Positions 1-7,353 of a DNA stretch of 64,000 nt are shown here, in pieces. A program made the position numbers and the translations under genes. The notes under the pieces are model-generated. The model saw only the letters and a program-made list of their open reading frames with translations. It did no database searches and had not been told where the DNA came from. How positions within the stretch are numbered: the first letter of the stretch is position 1; every line of letters begins with the position of its first letter. This stretch comes from Congzhengia sp045635085. Its GTDB lineage: Bacteria > Bacillota > Clostridia > UBA1381 > UBA9506. The stretch spans positions 1 to 64,000 of the forward strand of contig JAZRBM010000013.1 in the NCBI GenBank assembly GCA_045635085.1. Direction: 5' to 3'.

Positions 1-695
1 TCGTGAACATACAGCGGAGGCAGAAGCTTCAGCTTCGGTTTCCCGTCCTTTGTGGCCTCAATCAAAATCATTGTGGCTGTTTTTTCGGAACTCGGATGAA
101 TAAACTGAAGTCTCTTCGGCTCAATCCGATAGCTTTTCATAAGATAAATTATATCAATAAGCCGTTCAGGCCTGTGAATAAGAGCAAGTTTTCCCGCAGG
201 CTTTAAAAGTGCCTCTGAAGCTCTTATAATGTCCTCCAGGTTGCATTTTATTTCGTGTCGGGCGATTGCAAGGGTATCCTCAGCGCTTACAAGCCCGCCG
301 TTATTTTCTTTATATGGCGGGTTGCAGGTTATGTAGTCGAAACTGCATTTGCCAAAGGTTTCAGGAGATTTTTTTAAATCCTCGCAAAGTATTTCAACCT
401 TTTCAGTGAGGCTATTGAGAAGAACACTGCGTTTTGCCATTTCGGCAACCTCTTCCTGAACTTCAACTCCCGTAATCTTCTTCGCCTCAGTTTTGGCTGA
501 AAGCAAAACAGGAATAATTCCGTTTCCCGTGCATAAGTCGAGAACATTAGCACCTTTTTTTATTTCAGATTTTGCAAAGTGGCTAAGGAGTACTGCGTCC
601 ACCCCAAAGCAAAACCACTGGGGATTCTGGATAAGCTTAAGGCCTTTAAGCTGTAAATCGTCAAGGCGTTCATTTTCCTTTATTAAACTTTCCAT
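1..695 (-). CDS. tRNA1(Val) adenine-37 N6-methyltransferase family protein (partial, C-terminus cut by window)
   Basis: The minus strand reads from ATG at 695 with an AGGAGG ribosome site just upstream and runs off the window start, giving about 231 residues. It is a Rossmann-fold SAM methyltransferase: a SAM-binding loop VLDLCTGNG at about residues 51-59, and the catalytic NPPY motif of N6-adenine methyltransferases at about 125-128. This arrangement and the length match the YfiC/TrmN6 group (COG4123), which methylates A37 of tRNA1(Val); the substrate is inferred from family, not seen. Upstream, on the opposite strand, lies the small DUF2508 gene, so the two are divergent. Only the last few residues should be missing. 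Confidence 0.88.
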   Translation of the reverse strand, partial: MESLIKENERLDDLQLKGLKLIQNPQWFCFGVDAVLLSHFAKSEIKKGANVLDLCTGNGIIPVLLSAKTEAKKITGVEVQEEVAEMAKRSVLLNSLTEKVEILCEDLKKSPETFGKCSFDYITCNPPYKENNGGLVSAEDTLAIARHEIKCNLEDIIRASEALLKPAGKLALIHRPERLIDIIYLMKSYRIEPKRLQFIHPSSEKTATMILIEATKDGKPKLKLLPPLYVH

Positions 696-811
696 TTTAT
701 CCCCTCCTTTTATATAAGATTAGCATATTTTCGAGATTTTTTCAACCTGTTATGGAATAAAATTGAATATTTTCGGGTATAATTTAACAAAACAGCCAGG
801 AGGAAAAAGGT

Positions 812-1072
812 ATGGAATTTGCAATAAAGTCAATTTTTACATCACCAATTGCATTGTATCAGGAAAAGCAGGCAAGGAAGATTCGTATTCAGGAACATGG
901 ACGCCTTATGGATGAAATTCGCACGGTTTCCCTTAATATGAGGGAGCTTCAGGACTGTTATGACGAGGTTTCCGACAGAAAAATGCTTGATTATTTCGCC
1001 TATAAACTCCGTGCAGAGCAATGCCTCTATGAGTTTTTGCTTGAAGAGGTTAAAAAAGTGGAAAATTTTTAA
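812..1072 (+). CDS. DUF2508 (YaaL-like) small protein
   Basis: This is an 86-residue soluble, charged, helical protein with a good AGGAGG site 8-10 bases before its ATG. The second half contains a pattern like that of DUF2508/YaaL proteins: a D/E-rich helix, then LDYFAYKLRAEQCLYEFLL, which resembles the family's DYAIYRLEAAERRY-type segment. YaaL proteins are often near recR and bofA in Firmicutes, but here the neighbours are a divergent methyltransferase and a tRNA. The function of the family is unknown. The match is by eye and the divergence is moderate. Confidence 0.6.
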   Translation: MEFAIKSIFTSPIALYQEKQARKIRIQEHGRLMDEIRTVSLNMRELQDCYDEVSDRKMLDYFAYKLRAEQCLYEFLLEEVKKVENF

Positions 1073-1090
1073 GTTTTTTTAAAAAAAGCC

Positions 1091-1119
1091 TTGACAAAAC
1101 AGTGTCAAGCATATATAAT
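1091..1119 (+). promoter_or_regulatory. Promoter of tRNA-Leu
   Basis: TTGACA at 1091-1096 and TATAAT at 1114-1119 are separated by 17 bases, a full consensus vegetative promoter. The mature tRNA starts 20 bases after the -10 box. Confidence 0.85.
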
Positions 1120-1139
1120 AAAAAAGCTGGTTGTGATGA

Positions 1140-1223
1140 GCGAGCTTGCTGGAATTGGCAGACAGGCACGTTTGAGGGGCGTGTGTTTATGACGTACGGG
1201 TTCAAGTCCCGTCACTCGCACCA
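1140..1223 (+). tRNA. tRNA-Leu (anticodon GAG)
   Basis: A class II tRNA with encoded CCA. The anticodon stem CACGT/GCGTG closes a 7-base loop with anticodon GAG. The T arm is ACGGG-TTCAAGT-CCCGT, and the D arm has the leucine-type GGAATTGGCAGAC. The acceptor stem pairs at positions 1-5 (GCGAG/CTCGC) but positions 6 and 7 are C/A and T/C mismatches. The variable arm is short, with only a GT/AC stem. It has its own promoter and terminator. It could still be functional; the two mismatches are unusual. Confidence 0.85.
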
Positions 1224-1226
1224 AAG

Positions 1227-1263
1227 AATACGAGATACCTTTTAGGTGTCTCGTATTTTTTTT
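1227..1263 (+). terminator. Intrinsic terminator after tRNA-Leu
   Basis: A 13-bp near-perfect stem (AATACGAGATACC with GGTGTCTCGTATT) has a 5-base loop and is followed by a run of T. It begins 4 bases after the tRNA CCA. Confidence 0.9.
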
Positions 1264-1392
1264 AAAACGATGTGGAGGGACTTGAAGGGTCGGTAGTGAA
1301 TGACTGCCAGTGGCAACAAGAGCCGACCACAGCACCGCCCGCAGGCGAAAATTAATGCCGATGGTATTATAATAAATTCTTACATGGACAAA
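1264..1392. other. Intergenic stretch with no supported gene
   Basis: The stretch between the tRNA-Leu terminator and the next hairpin holds no ORF with a ribosome site. It is more GC-rich than its surroundings (around 1270-1365). I see no recognisable element in it. Confidence 0.4.
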
Positions 1393-1434
1393 AATATGCA
1401 CTCTGTAGCATTTTTAAGCTATAGAGTGCATATT
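1393..1434. terminator. Bidirectional terminator hairpin
   Basis: A 17-bp stem (AATATGCACTCTGTAGC with GCTATAGAGTGCATATT, one mismatch) has an 8-base loop. T runs lie on the right for plus transcription and A runs on the left for minus transcription. It most likely ends the minus-strand deacetylase gene whose stop is at 1447. Confidence 0.8.
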
Positions 1435-1446
1435 GTTTTTTTGTTT

Positions 1447-2298
1447 TTATTTTCTTTTTATTGTGTCGAATCTAAAACCCTTGTCCTTAAAATATTTAAT
1501 TATAGATGGAAGTGAATCTGCAGTTGCCTGCTTTGAATTCGTGTCGTGCATCAAAAGTACCAAAGAGTCCTGACCTGAATCGTTTGCGGTTCTGATTGCT
1601 CTGTTATAGAGGTTTGAAGATACGGGATTTTTTGTTTCAGAATCGCCTGTTACACAGTTCCAGTTGACGTAAGGAATATTTTTTTCTATAAGCAACTCTT
1701 TAAATTCTGCGCGTTCGTCACGAAATGCTCCTCCAGGAAAACGAAAAACGTCTGAACACTTTTTTTCTCCTACAAGCTCAATTATAGCATCGCGTGTTCT
1801 GTTGATTTCATCTAGAAAGTTATCGCCGTTTGCATATATACTGCTCATATCGTGAGAGTATGAATGGATTCCGATGGAGTGTCCCTCACGTGCTATTCTT
1901 TTAATAAGCTCGGGATGTTTTTCGACATTTGTGCCTAAGACAAAAAATGTTGCCTTAATATTATTTTGTTTTAAAATATCCAGAATTTGAGGGGTTACGG
2001 TTGACGATGGTCCATCATCAAACGTCAGATGCATTACCTTATCGCCCTCTTCTGGGGGATAAATTTTAAAATAATCACAGCTTGGAGTTCCGTCAGGGGT
2101 GACGCATGGACGCATCTGGAAAACGGGACCGTCGACTAAAACATTTTCGTATTTATCTCCGCGCAAACTCCTGTCATACCTTGTACAAGAACGCACCCAA
2201 AAAGCCAAAGCAATAATAAGGACAACAGTCAATAGAACTTTAAATGTATTTTTGTTTGGTGTGAATTTATATCTTTTTCCGTTTATTCGCAGGTACAT
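1447..2298 (-). CDS. Membrane-anchored polysaccharide deacetylase
   Basis: A 283-residue protein of the NodB/carbohydrate esterase 4 family, which removes N-acetyl groups from peptidoglycan or other N-acetylated glycans outside the membrane. One N-terminal membrane segment is at about residues 19-36. NodB motifs follow in order: TFDDGPS (about 92-98), HSYSH (about 144-148, the metal histidines), RFPGG near 190, and a LLMHD motif near the C-terminus. The catalytic Asp and metal ligands are all present. I chose the ATG at 2298 because GAGGTGA lies 4-6 bases upstream; a GTG nine bases earlier overlaps that site. It is divergent from the pdaA-like gene. The substrate is not visible from sequence. 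Confidence 0.9.
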   Translation of the reverse strand: MYLRINGKRYKFTPNKNTFKVLLTVVLIIALAFWVRSCTRYDRSLRGDKYENVLVDGPVFQMRPCVTPDGTPSCDYFKIYPPEEGDKVMHLTFDDGPSSTVTPQILDILKQNNIKATFFVLGTNVEKHPELIKRIAREGHSIGIHSYSHDMSSIYANGDNFLDEINRTRDAIIELVGEKKCSDVFRFPGGAFRDERAEFKELLIEKNIPYVNWNCVTGDSETKNPVSSNLYNRAIRTANDSGQDSLVLLMHDTNSKQATADSLPSIIKYFKDKGFRFDTIKRK

Positions 2299-2420
2299 GG
2301 TAATCACCTCTTTTTTACATTATACAACAAAAATGTTACATAATAATTAAATTCGCCTTAAAAAGTAATAAAAATATTATTTTATAAGTAAAGTAGTAAA
2401 AAAATATTTCGGAGGGAAAC

Positions 2421-3233
2421 ATGAGGATATTTTGTGCAATTTTACTTACCGTTATGCTTTTTAGCGGTTGCAACGGAAAAAGTGTTTTTAACAATGAGAT
2501 AACAGAAGATGTATTTGTAATGTCAAAAGAGGTTATGTCGGCAAACAACAAGCAGGGATGGGGGCTTAAAAAAAACAAAAATGCACCGCCAGATATACCA
2601 AAAGAGACTATAGAACTTTTGAAAAAGTATGGAGGAATATATAAAAGTGATGAGGAAAAAACTCTGTATCTGACATTTGATGAGGGGTATGAAAATGGAT
2701 ATACATCAAAAATATTGGATGTATTAAAAGAAAATAAAGTTCCCGCTGCATTTTTTGTTACAGGACCATACATAAAGAAACAAGCAGAGCTGATCAAACG
2801 TATGACACAAGAAGGGCACATAGTTGGAAATCATACAGTAAACCACCCTAGTATGCCGGATATTTCTGATGATAAAATAAAAAATGAACTTAAGGAATTA
2901 TCAAAAAGCTACTATGATTTAACCGGAAAAGAAATGAAATTTTTCAGACCTCCCATGGGAGAGTATTCTGAAAGAACATTAGATATAACATCTAAGATGG
3001 GATATACTAATGTTTTTTGGAGTTTTGCGTATAAGGATTGGGAAACAAACAACCAAAAGGGAACGGGCTATGCCTACAACCAGATAATGGATGGAGTGCA
3101 TGACGGTGCAATACTTTTGCTGCATGCTGTTTCAAAAGATAATGCAGAAATTCTTGACAAGGTAATAAAGGACTTAAAAGTGCAGGGGTATACATTTAAA
3201 TCGCTCGATATGTTTAATAAACATATTTCGTAG
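2421..3233 (+). CDS. pdaA: PdaA-type delta-lactam-biosynthetic de-N-acetylase (lipoprotein)
   Basis: A 270-residue deacetylase with a lipoprotein signal whose lipobox LFSGC puts Cys at residue 17. The first NodB motif is TFDEGYENGYT (about 85-95), the variant typical of PdaA proteins rather than the common TFDDGPS. The histidine motif NHTVNH (about 137-142) and RPPMGEYS (about 176-183) follow, with a C-terminal LLLHAVS. PdaA acts on spore cortex muramic acid to allow muramic delta-lactam formation, which fits the neighbouring spoIVB. The ribosome site CGGAGG is 8 bases before the ATG. Assignment to PdaA rests on the motif variant and length; lipid anchoring is less usual. Confidence 0.82.
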   Translation: MRIFCAILLTVMLFSGCNGKSVFNNEITEDVFVMSKEVMSANNKQGWGLKKNKNAPPDIPKETIELLKKYGGIYKSDEEKTLYLTFDEGYENGYTSKILDVLKENKVPAAFFVTGPYIKKQAELIKRMTQEGHIVGNHTVNHPSMPDISDDKIKNELKELSKSYYDLTGKEMKFFRPPMGEYSERTLDITSKMGYTNVFWSFAYKDWETNNQKGTGYAYNQIMDGVHDGAILLLHAVSKDNAEILDKVIKDLKVQGYTFKSLDMFNKHIS

Positions 3234-3235
3234 AA

Positions 3236-3397
3236 TGGAAGATGATGGGCGAAGGCGAATATGTTCTTGGATTAGAACCTGTCAACTGTACGCCTGATGG
3301 CAGAGCGGTTATGAGAGAAGAGGGGAAACTCAAATTCATTGAAGCGGGCGGAGAGTACAAAACAAAAATCAAACCGGAATTCACAAATAAAATTTAA
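3236..3397 (+). pseudogene. C-terminal remnant of a DUF4432 (aldose-1-epimerase-like) protein
   Basis: Immediately after the pdaA-like stop an open frame reads 53 codons to TAA at 3395. It begins WKMMGEGEYVLGLEPVNC and continues with PDGRAVMREEGKLKFIEAG. This is the characteristic end of DUF4432 proteins, which are galactose-mutarotase-like sugar-binding proteins. There is no start codon in a useful place, no ribosome site and nothing of the first 250 or so residues. It is best read as what is left after a deletion fused this end to the pdaA gene's downstream side. Confidence 0.7.
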
Positions 3398-3460
3398 AAA
3401 ATAAAATAAAATCACTCCCTTTGCTAATACTATAAGTGTATGAGTATGGGGAGTGATTTT

Positions 3461-4645
3461 TTGAATATAAAAAAACGTTTTAAGATTTTTTGTGTTATGC
3501 TTTTGGTTTCGGCTACGGTTCTTTTCGTCGAGTGTAATGTCTATTTTCCAAAAGAAATCCGGGTAATGAATGGAGAAAAGGTAGAAGTACCTGAAGGTTT
3601 TGCATACACTTTAGAGGCGTCGAGCAATGTAAAAACCTATGGAAACTACGACGCTACTGTAAAACTTTTCGGATTGATTCCGGTAAAAGAGGTTACTGTA
3701 AATATTTTGCCGGAAATGCAGCTTGTACCAGGTGGTAAATCTGTAGGTATAAAAATGTTTACAAAAGGATTAATATGTGTAGGCTCTCAAAGTATAAAAG
3801 GAGAAAATGGAGCAAATTACAACATAGCTAAAGCGCTTAATATTAAAGAATCCGATATGATAATGAAAGCAAACGGCATCGACCTTCATACGATAGAACA
3901 ATTTTCAAAGATAATAGAAGAATCAAAAGGTTCGCCTATTGTTCTTGCGATAGAAAGCGAAGGAAAGGAAACAACAAAAAGCGCAACTCCTATCAAAACA
4001 AAAGATGGCTATAAGCTCGGATTGTGGGTTCGTGACAGTACTGCTGGTATAGGTACGATTACGTTTTTGGATAAGACGTCGGGAACTTTTGCAGCTTTAG
4101 GTCATCCTATAACTGATGTTGATACCGGGGCGCTAATGCCCATTGATAAAGGAACTATAACCAATGCCCAAATTTCGGGAATAGAAAAAGGTTCAAAAGG
4201 CAGCCCGGGAGAATTATATGGAGTCTTTGGAGCAAATGATTGTGGAATTATTTTAAAAAATACCACACGCGGTATATATGGAAGGGTAATATCAGATTCT
4301 CAGCTTAGCTACAATAATGACACAATCCCCGTGGCATCATCTCAACAAATCAAAACCGGAAAAGCGCAGATTTATGCAAACGTTGACGACAACAAAATAG
4401 AAAAATATGACGTTGAAATATCAAAGCTTATGAGATATGCGCCGGATTCTAAAAATATGATAATAAAAATTACTGACCCAAAATTGCTGTCAAAAACAGG
4501 TGGGATAGTGCAGGGAATGTCAGGTTCACCGATAATTCAGAATGGCAAACTCATTGGAGCTGTGACACACGTATTTGTGAATGATCCAACAAGAGGTTAT
4601 GGGATATTTATTGAAAATATGCTGGCTGAGAGGGAAAATAAATAG
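3461..4645 (+). CDS. spoIVB: Stage IV sporulation protein B (SpoIVB peptidase)
   Basis: About 394 residues: an N-terminal membrane segment, a PDZ domain (about 100-180), then an S55-family serine protease domain. Visible key motifs are FAALGHPITD, carrying the catalytic His, and VQGMSGSPIIQNGK, carrying the catalytic Ser. SpoIVB is secreted from the forespore and triggers cleavage of pro-sigma-K signalling proteins. I start it at TTG 3461, because GGGGAG lies 7-8 bases upstream; an in-frame ATG at 3440 has no ribosome site. It follows the pdaA-like gene in the same direction, separated by the DUF4432 remnant, and ends at a hairpin. Confidence 0.93.
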   Translation: MNIKKRFKIFCVMLLVSATVLFVECNVYFPKEIRVMNGEKVEVPEGFAYTLEASSNVKTYGNYDATVKLFGLIPVKEVTVNILPEMQLVPGGKSVGIKMFTKGLICVGSQSIKGENGANYNIAKALNIKESDMIMKANGIDLHTIEQFSKIIEESKGSPIVLAIESEGKETTKSATPIKTKDGYKLGLWVRDSTAGIGTITFLDKTSGTFAALGHPITDVDTGALMPIDKGTITNAQISGIEKGSKGSPGELYGVFGANDCGIILKNTTRGIYGRVISDSQLSYNNDTIPVASSQQIKTGKAQIYANVDDNKIEKYDVEISKLMRYAPDSKNMIIKITDPKLLSKTGGIVQGMSGSPIIQNGKLIGAVTHVFVNDPTRGYGIFIENMLAERENK

Positions 4646-4674
4646 TTAATGCTCGCATATATGCGAGCATTAAC
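4645..4674. terminator. Perfect palindromic hairpin after spoIVB
   Basis: GTTAATGCTCGCATA and its exact complement abut with almost no loop, directly after the spoIVB stop, followed by TTTGGGTTTT. It is probably a terminator although the T run is broken. Confidence 0.65.
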
Positions 4675-4745
4675 TTTGGGTTTTAATTTGAATTTTATAT
4701 TCGCTTGTTGTCATACCAGTGATTTTTTTTAATCCATTAATAAAT

Positions 4746-5465
4746 TTATTCTTTTTGCGGATTACATATCGAACAGGGTTTATATCCATCTTTTATAGCA
4801 TCGTTTAATTTCATTTCTGTCAAATTATTTTTATACTTAATAATGATACAGTGTTTTTTATGATATTTTTTTCCAGCCGATGTTACATAATATGTACTGT
4901 CGGAATTTACAAAGGTTGATTCAAGGGTTGTTACAGGTTTTACCGGCTCAATCATCAGAGTATTAATTATAAATGTAAATCCTAAAATAGATGCTAGTAA
5001 TGCCATTGCAGCGAGTAATATTTTCCATTTTTTTATTAAAAAAACATAAATCTTTAAACAAATGCCAGGTCTTTTGGCATAACAGGAAAATTCATTTGCA
5101 AACTCTTCTCTCTTAATTCTGGAATTTTGTGCATCAGTACTCTTTAAGTCGGGATCGCAGATGTGTCCAAGTTCATGACGTAAAAGAGCACACTTATCTT
5201 CATCGGCAATATCTGCATTTACAAACACAAATCTCAGGTTTTTATTTATATATAAGAAAGAGTCGTTTTGTTCAATCTCGTTTTCAACCCTTAATATTTT
5301 TATAAGCTCAGACACGGATTCTGAATTAGTATGTTTTTTATATTCAATAATCGTAAACTGATTAGATTCAATTATTTGCCGTAAATCATTGTAATTGTTC
5401 AATGAGTATAATTTATTTTTAAATAGTATCTTAAGAGCCTCGCTCTTTGGGGATTTATGATTCAT
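4746..5465 (-). CDS. ImmA/IrrE-type metallopeptidase with C-terminal membrane segment and cysteine tail
   Basis: A 239-residue protein. The zinc protease motif HELGH (about 97-101), followed by a downstream acidic run, marks the IrrE/ImmA peptidase fold, whose members cleave partner HTH repressors. After it come a hydrophobic membrane segment (about 150-175) and a small exported or looped tail with the pattern KYHKKHC and YKPCSICNP. That tail resembles the Ada-like metal-binding motif found at the ends of some secreted nucleases. The start ATG at 5465 has AAAGGA upstream and overlaps the HTH gene by 11 bases, so the two are cotranscribed. Fusing a membrane-tethered cysteine domain to an ImmA-like peptidase is unusual; the tail could sense a metal or redox state. 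Confidence 0.75.
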   Translation of the reverse strand: MNHKSPKSEALKILFKNKLYSLNNYNDLRQIIESNQFTIIEYKKHTNSESVSELIKILRVENEIEQNDSFLYINKNLRFVFVNADIADEDKCALLRHELGHICDPDLKSTDAQNSRIKREEFANEFSCYAKRPGICLKIYVFLIKKWKILLAAMALLASILGFTFIINTLMIEPVKPVTTLESTFVNSDSTYYVTSAGKKYHKKHCIIIKYKNNLTEMKLNDAIKDGYKPCSICNPQKE

Positions 5466-5889
5466 TGTTATCCTTTTTGATTTTGTCAACTATGTTCATG
5501 ATTGCTTTTTCTTCATCTGTCAAAGATTTACCCGAAGTTATGCTTCCGTACGCAGCAATAATTGCCTCTTCTAAAAATTCGGGATGAAGCCGTCTGTACT
5601 CAGTTTCTGCAACTGAGGAAACGGCGTGTCTTCCAATATCATCAAGCGAACTATAAATTTTGATAAAATCAAGCAGTTTATCATCAATGACGATGGGATG
5701 TTCATTAACAATGTGAATATCAAGTTCTTTTAAAATTTTACTTACCATACCATAATTAGATAGTGACACACCGTTTTTCAAAATAAAATTTATAGTCGTA
5801 CGCGGAATATTTGTATGTTTTGAAAATTTTTCTATGGTACTGAATTTTTCCTTTATTCTTCTGCGAATTATATCTTTATACCAATCCAA
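5455..5889 (-). CDS. HTH repressor-like protein, partner of the adjacent peptidase
   Basis: About 144 residues. The N-terminus (about 10-50) holds an XRE/Cro-like helix-turn-helix: IEKFSKHTNIPRTTINFIL. The rest is helical and acidic without a known domain. I start it at TTG 5889, because AAGGAAG lies 8 bases upstream. It overlaps the ImmA/IrrE-like gene, the classic repressor/anti-repressor protease pair of integrative elements. A divergent promoter region with a TGTCAA/TTGACA symmetry separates it from the recombinase gene, so it probably represses itself and that promoter. The induction signal is unknown. Confidence 0.72.
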   Translation of the reverse strand: MDWYKDIIRRRIKEKFSTIEKFSKHTNIPRTTINFILKNGVSLSNYGMVSKILKELDIHIVNEHPIVIDDKLLDFIKIYSSLDDIGRHAVSSVAETEYRRLHPEFLEEAIIAAYGSITSGKSLTDEEKAIMNIVDKIKKDNNES

Positions 5890-5911
5890 GAAAATCACTT
5901 CCTTATAGTAT

Positions 5912-5986
5912 ATTTTACAACACAATGTCAAATTCGTCAATAAAATTAATAAAAATAGTTGACATTTTAATGTAAGGTGATATAAT
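5912..5986. promoter_or_regulatory. Divergent promoters and candidate operator between HTH and recombinase genes
   Basis: On the minus strand, TTGACG (5935-5940) and TAAAAT (5912-5917) are 17 bases apart and drive the HTH gene. On the plus strand, TTGACA (5959-5964) and TATAAT (5981-5986) are 16 bases apart and point at the recombinase. ATGTCAA at 5925-5931 and TTGACAT at 5959-5965 form an inverted pair that overlaps the plus -35 box and lies in the minus spacer. This is a natural place for the HTH protein to bind both promoters. Confidence 0.65.
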
Positions 5987-6137
5987 TATACGACGATACA
6001 ATATACAATAATTAAATTAAAGACGATATAATATATAAATATTATATTATTTAAATTTTATAGTAAATTATTGGCAACTTCATCGAATATTATTATATTT
6101 TGTGATACAATATAAAATAGGAAAGGAAGTTGTTGCA
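5987..6137 (+). other. AT-rich leader of the recombinase gene
   Basis: About 150 bases between the plus promoter and the recombinase start hold two related motifs, GACGATACAATATA and GACGATATAATATA, and an AT palindrome around 6030-6060. No ORF is convincing. It may be a recombinase or repressor binding region. Confidence 0.4.
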
Positions 6138-6980
6138 ATGAATAAAACAATATCCCCGGCATTAATCAAAAAATTTGAAAACTATCTGATCGAAGAGGAA
6201 AAGGCAGCTGCCACGTTAGAAAAATATATGCGTGATGTAAAAGCTTTTTCTGAATGGGTCAAAGGAGAAGAAATCGACAAGCGAAAGGTTCTTTGTTACA
6301 AAGAATATTTAAAAGGCAAATTCGCTCCGGCCTCTGTAAATTCTGTATTGTCATCTCTTAACAGTTTTTTTGAATTTAACTGTTGGTATGATCTTAAGGT
6401 CAAGACATTAAAAATTCAAAAACGGATTTTTGCACAGAAGGAAAAAGAGCTTACTAAGGCTGAGTACGAAAGGCTTTTAGACGCTGCAAAGAAAAAGAGT
6501 AATGAAAGGTTATATTTGCTTATGCAGACTATATGCTCAAGCGGAATCAGAGTATCTGAATTACAGTATATAACAGTTCAAGCGGCAAATGAAAAAAGAA
6601 CAAATATTAACCTAAAAGGTAAAGTGCGTATCGTAATTTTACCTAAAAAGCTTTGCAAAACGTTGTTGCAGTATGCGAAAGAGCAAAAAATAACAAGCGG
6701 CTCTATATTTGTAACAAAGACAGGAAAACCGCTTGATAGAAGCACAATATGGAAGATGATGAAAGCCTTATGCGAAAGTGCTAATGTTGATAAGGAGAAA
6801 GTTTTTCCGCACAATCTTAGACACCTGTTTGCTCGCACTTATTATTCAATACAAAAAGACATTGTGCGTTTGGCTGATATACTGGGACATTCAAGTGTAA
6901 ATACAACGCGTATATACACTATGGAAACGGGAGATATACACCGTCGCCAGATTCAAAGTCTCGGACTTTTAAGGATATAA
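6138..6980 (+). CDS. Tyrosine recombinase (integrase/invertase)
   Basis: A 280-residue XerC/D-type recombinase with an N-terminal SAM-like core-binding domain (about 1-100) and a catalytic domain. All catalytic residues are visible: Arg in SSGIRVSEL (about 138), Lys near 161, HNLRH (His 225, Arg 228), GHSS (His 251) and Tyr about 260 in TTRIYT. I use ATG 6138 because GAAAGGAAG lies 8 bases upstream. The stop is 8 bases from the first of two inverted repeats that flank a promoter. This placement suggests it inverts that segment. It could instead be the integrase of a decayed mobile element, since the ImmA-like pair is next door. Confidence 0.9.
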   Translation: MNKTISPALIKKFENYLIEEEKAAATLEKYMRDVKAFSEWVKGEEIDKRKVLCYKEYLKGKFAPASVNSVLSSLNSFFEFNCWYDLKVKTLKIQKRIFAQKEKELTKAEYERLLDAAKKKSNERLYLLMQTICSSGIRVSELQYITVQAANEKRTNINLKGKVRIVILPKKLCKTLLQYAKEQKITSGSIFVTKTGKPLDRSTIWKMMKALCESANVDKEKVFPHNLRHLFARTYYSIQKDIVRLADILGHSSVNTTRIYTMETGDIHRRQIQSLGLLRI

Positions 6981-6988
6981 AACAAAAA

Positions 6989-7018
6989 CACCACATAATC
7001 GAAATTATGTGGCAAGGC
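6989..7018 (+). repeat. Recombination site 1 (left inverted repeat of invertible segment)
   Basis: The site has an 11-bp left arm, a 4-bp asymmetric centre CGAA and a right arm ending GGCAAGGC. The 20 bases ACATAATCGAAATTATGTGG (6993-7012) occur exactly inverted at 7253-7272. The arms are nearly palindromic, as expected for two recombinase monomers around a short crossover region. Confidence 0.8.
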
Positions 7019-7250
7019 AAAAACACTTTGACATAAAAAAGGACTAAAATTTCCCATGGCATATTCTATTTATCTAAAAAAATGCATAACGATAAGACCG
7101 GTTTTTGTTAAAATTGCGTAATCGGTCTGTTTTGTCGTGCTCTTTTTGATGCATATTGATGTTTTTCATAAAAATATTTGTAAATCATTGACAATTTCTC
7201 CTGAACATGCTATAATGTTTGTGCTGTGAAAGCAAAACCCAGTTGGATTT
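7019..7250. other. Putative 232-bp invertible promoter segment
   Basis: No ORF is present. It holds a weak hairpin (AGACCG with CGGTCT, about 7093-7129) and a consensus promoter pointing right (7188-7216). Inverting the segment would turn the promoter away from the TetR-type gene and towards the 3' end of the recombinase. I see no equally good promoter on the other strand, so the predicted outcome is ON/OFF rather than a swap between two genes. Confidence 0.7.
7188..7216 (+). promoter_or_regulatory. Promoter inside the invertible segment, facing the TetR-type gene
   Basis: TTGACA (7188-7193) and TATAAT (7211-7216) are separated by 17 bases, a perfect consensus. In the orientation sequenced here it reads through site 2 into the regulator gene at 7354. 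Confidence 0.85.
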
Positions 7251-7280
7251 CACCACATAATTTCGATTATGTCGCAAGGC
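7251..7280 (+). repeat. Recombination site 2 (right inverted repeat of invertible segment)
   Basis: Compared in direct orientation with site 1, 25 of 30 bases match. The central 4 bases are the reverse complement (TTCG instead of CGAA), giving a 20-bp perfect inverted repeat at 7253-7272. Flipping the segment on paper restores near-perfect palindromic arms at both ends (CACC/GGTG at one site, GCCTTGC/GCAAGGC at the other). Confidence 0.8.
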
Positions 7281-7353
7281 TTATTTTTTTGCTGTGCACT
7301 GTAATGAACATTACATAAGCAGGCAAGTAGTAATATTAAGGAGTTGAAATAAA

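Noticed and set aside
1105..1401. 98-codon minus-strand ORF with VTGLEPVRHKHTPLKRAC
   Set aside because: This is the well-known antisense reading of a leucine tRNA gene and not a protein.
6989..7280. Attachment sites of an excised integrative element (direct-repeat reading of the two sites)
   Set aside because: The arms do match in direct orientation, but the perfect 20-bp match is inverted, the centre is reversed, and the segment holds only a promoter. Kept as the alternative, not the main reading.
7251..7295. Site 2 as a transcription terminator because T residues follow
   Set aside because: The stem is AT-rich and the T run begins several bases after the palindrome; its exact inverted partner explains it better.
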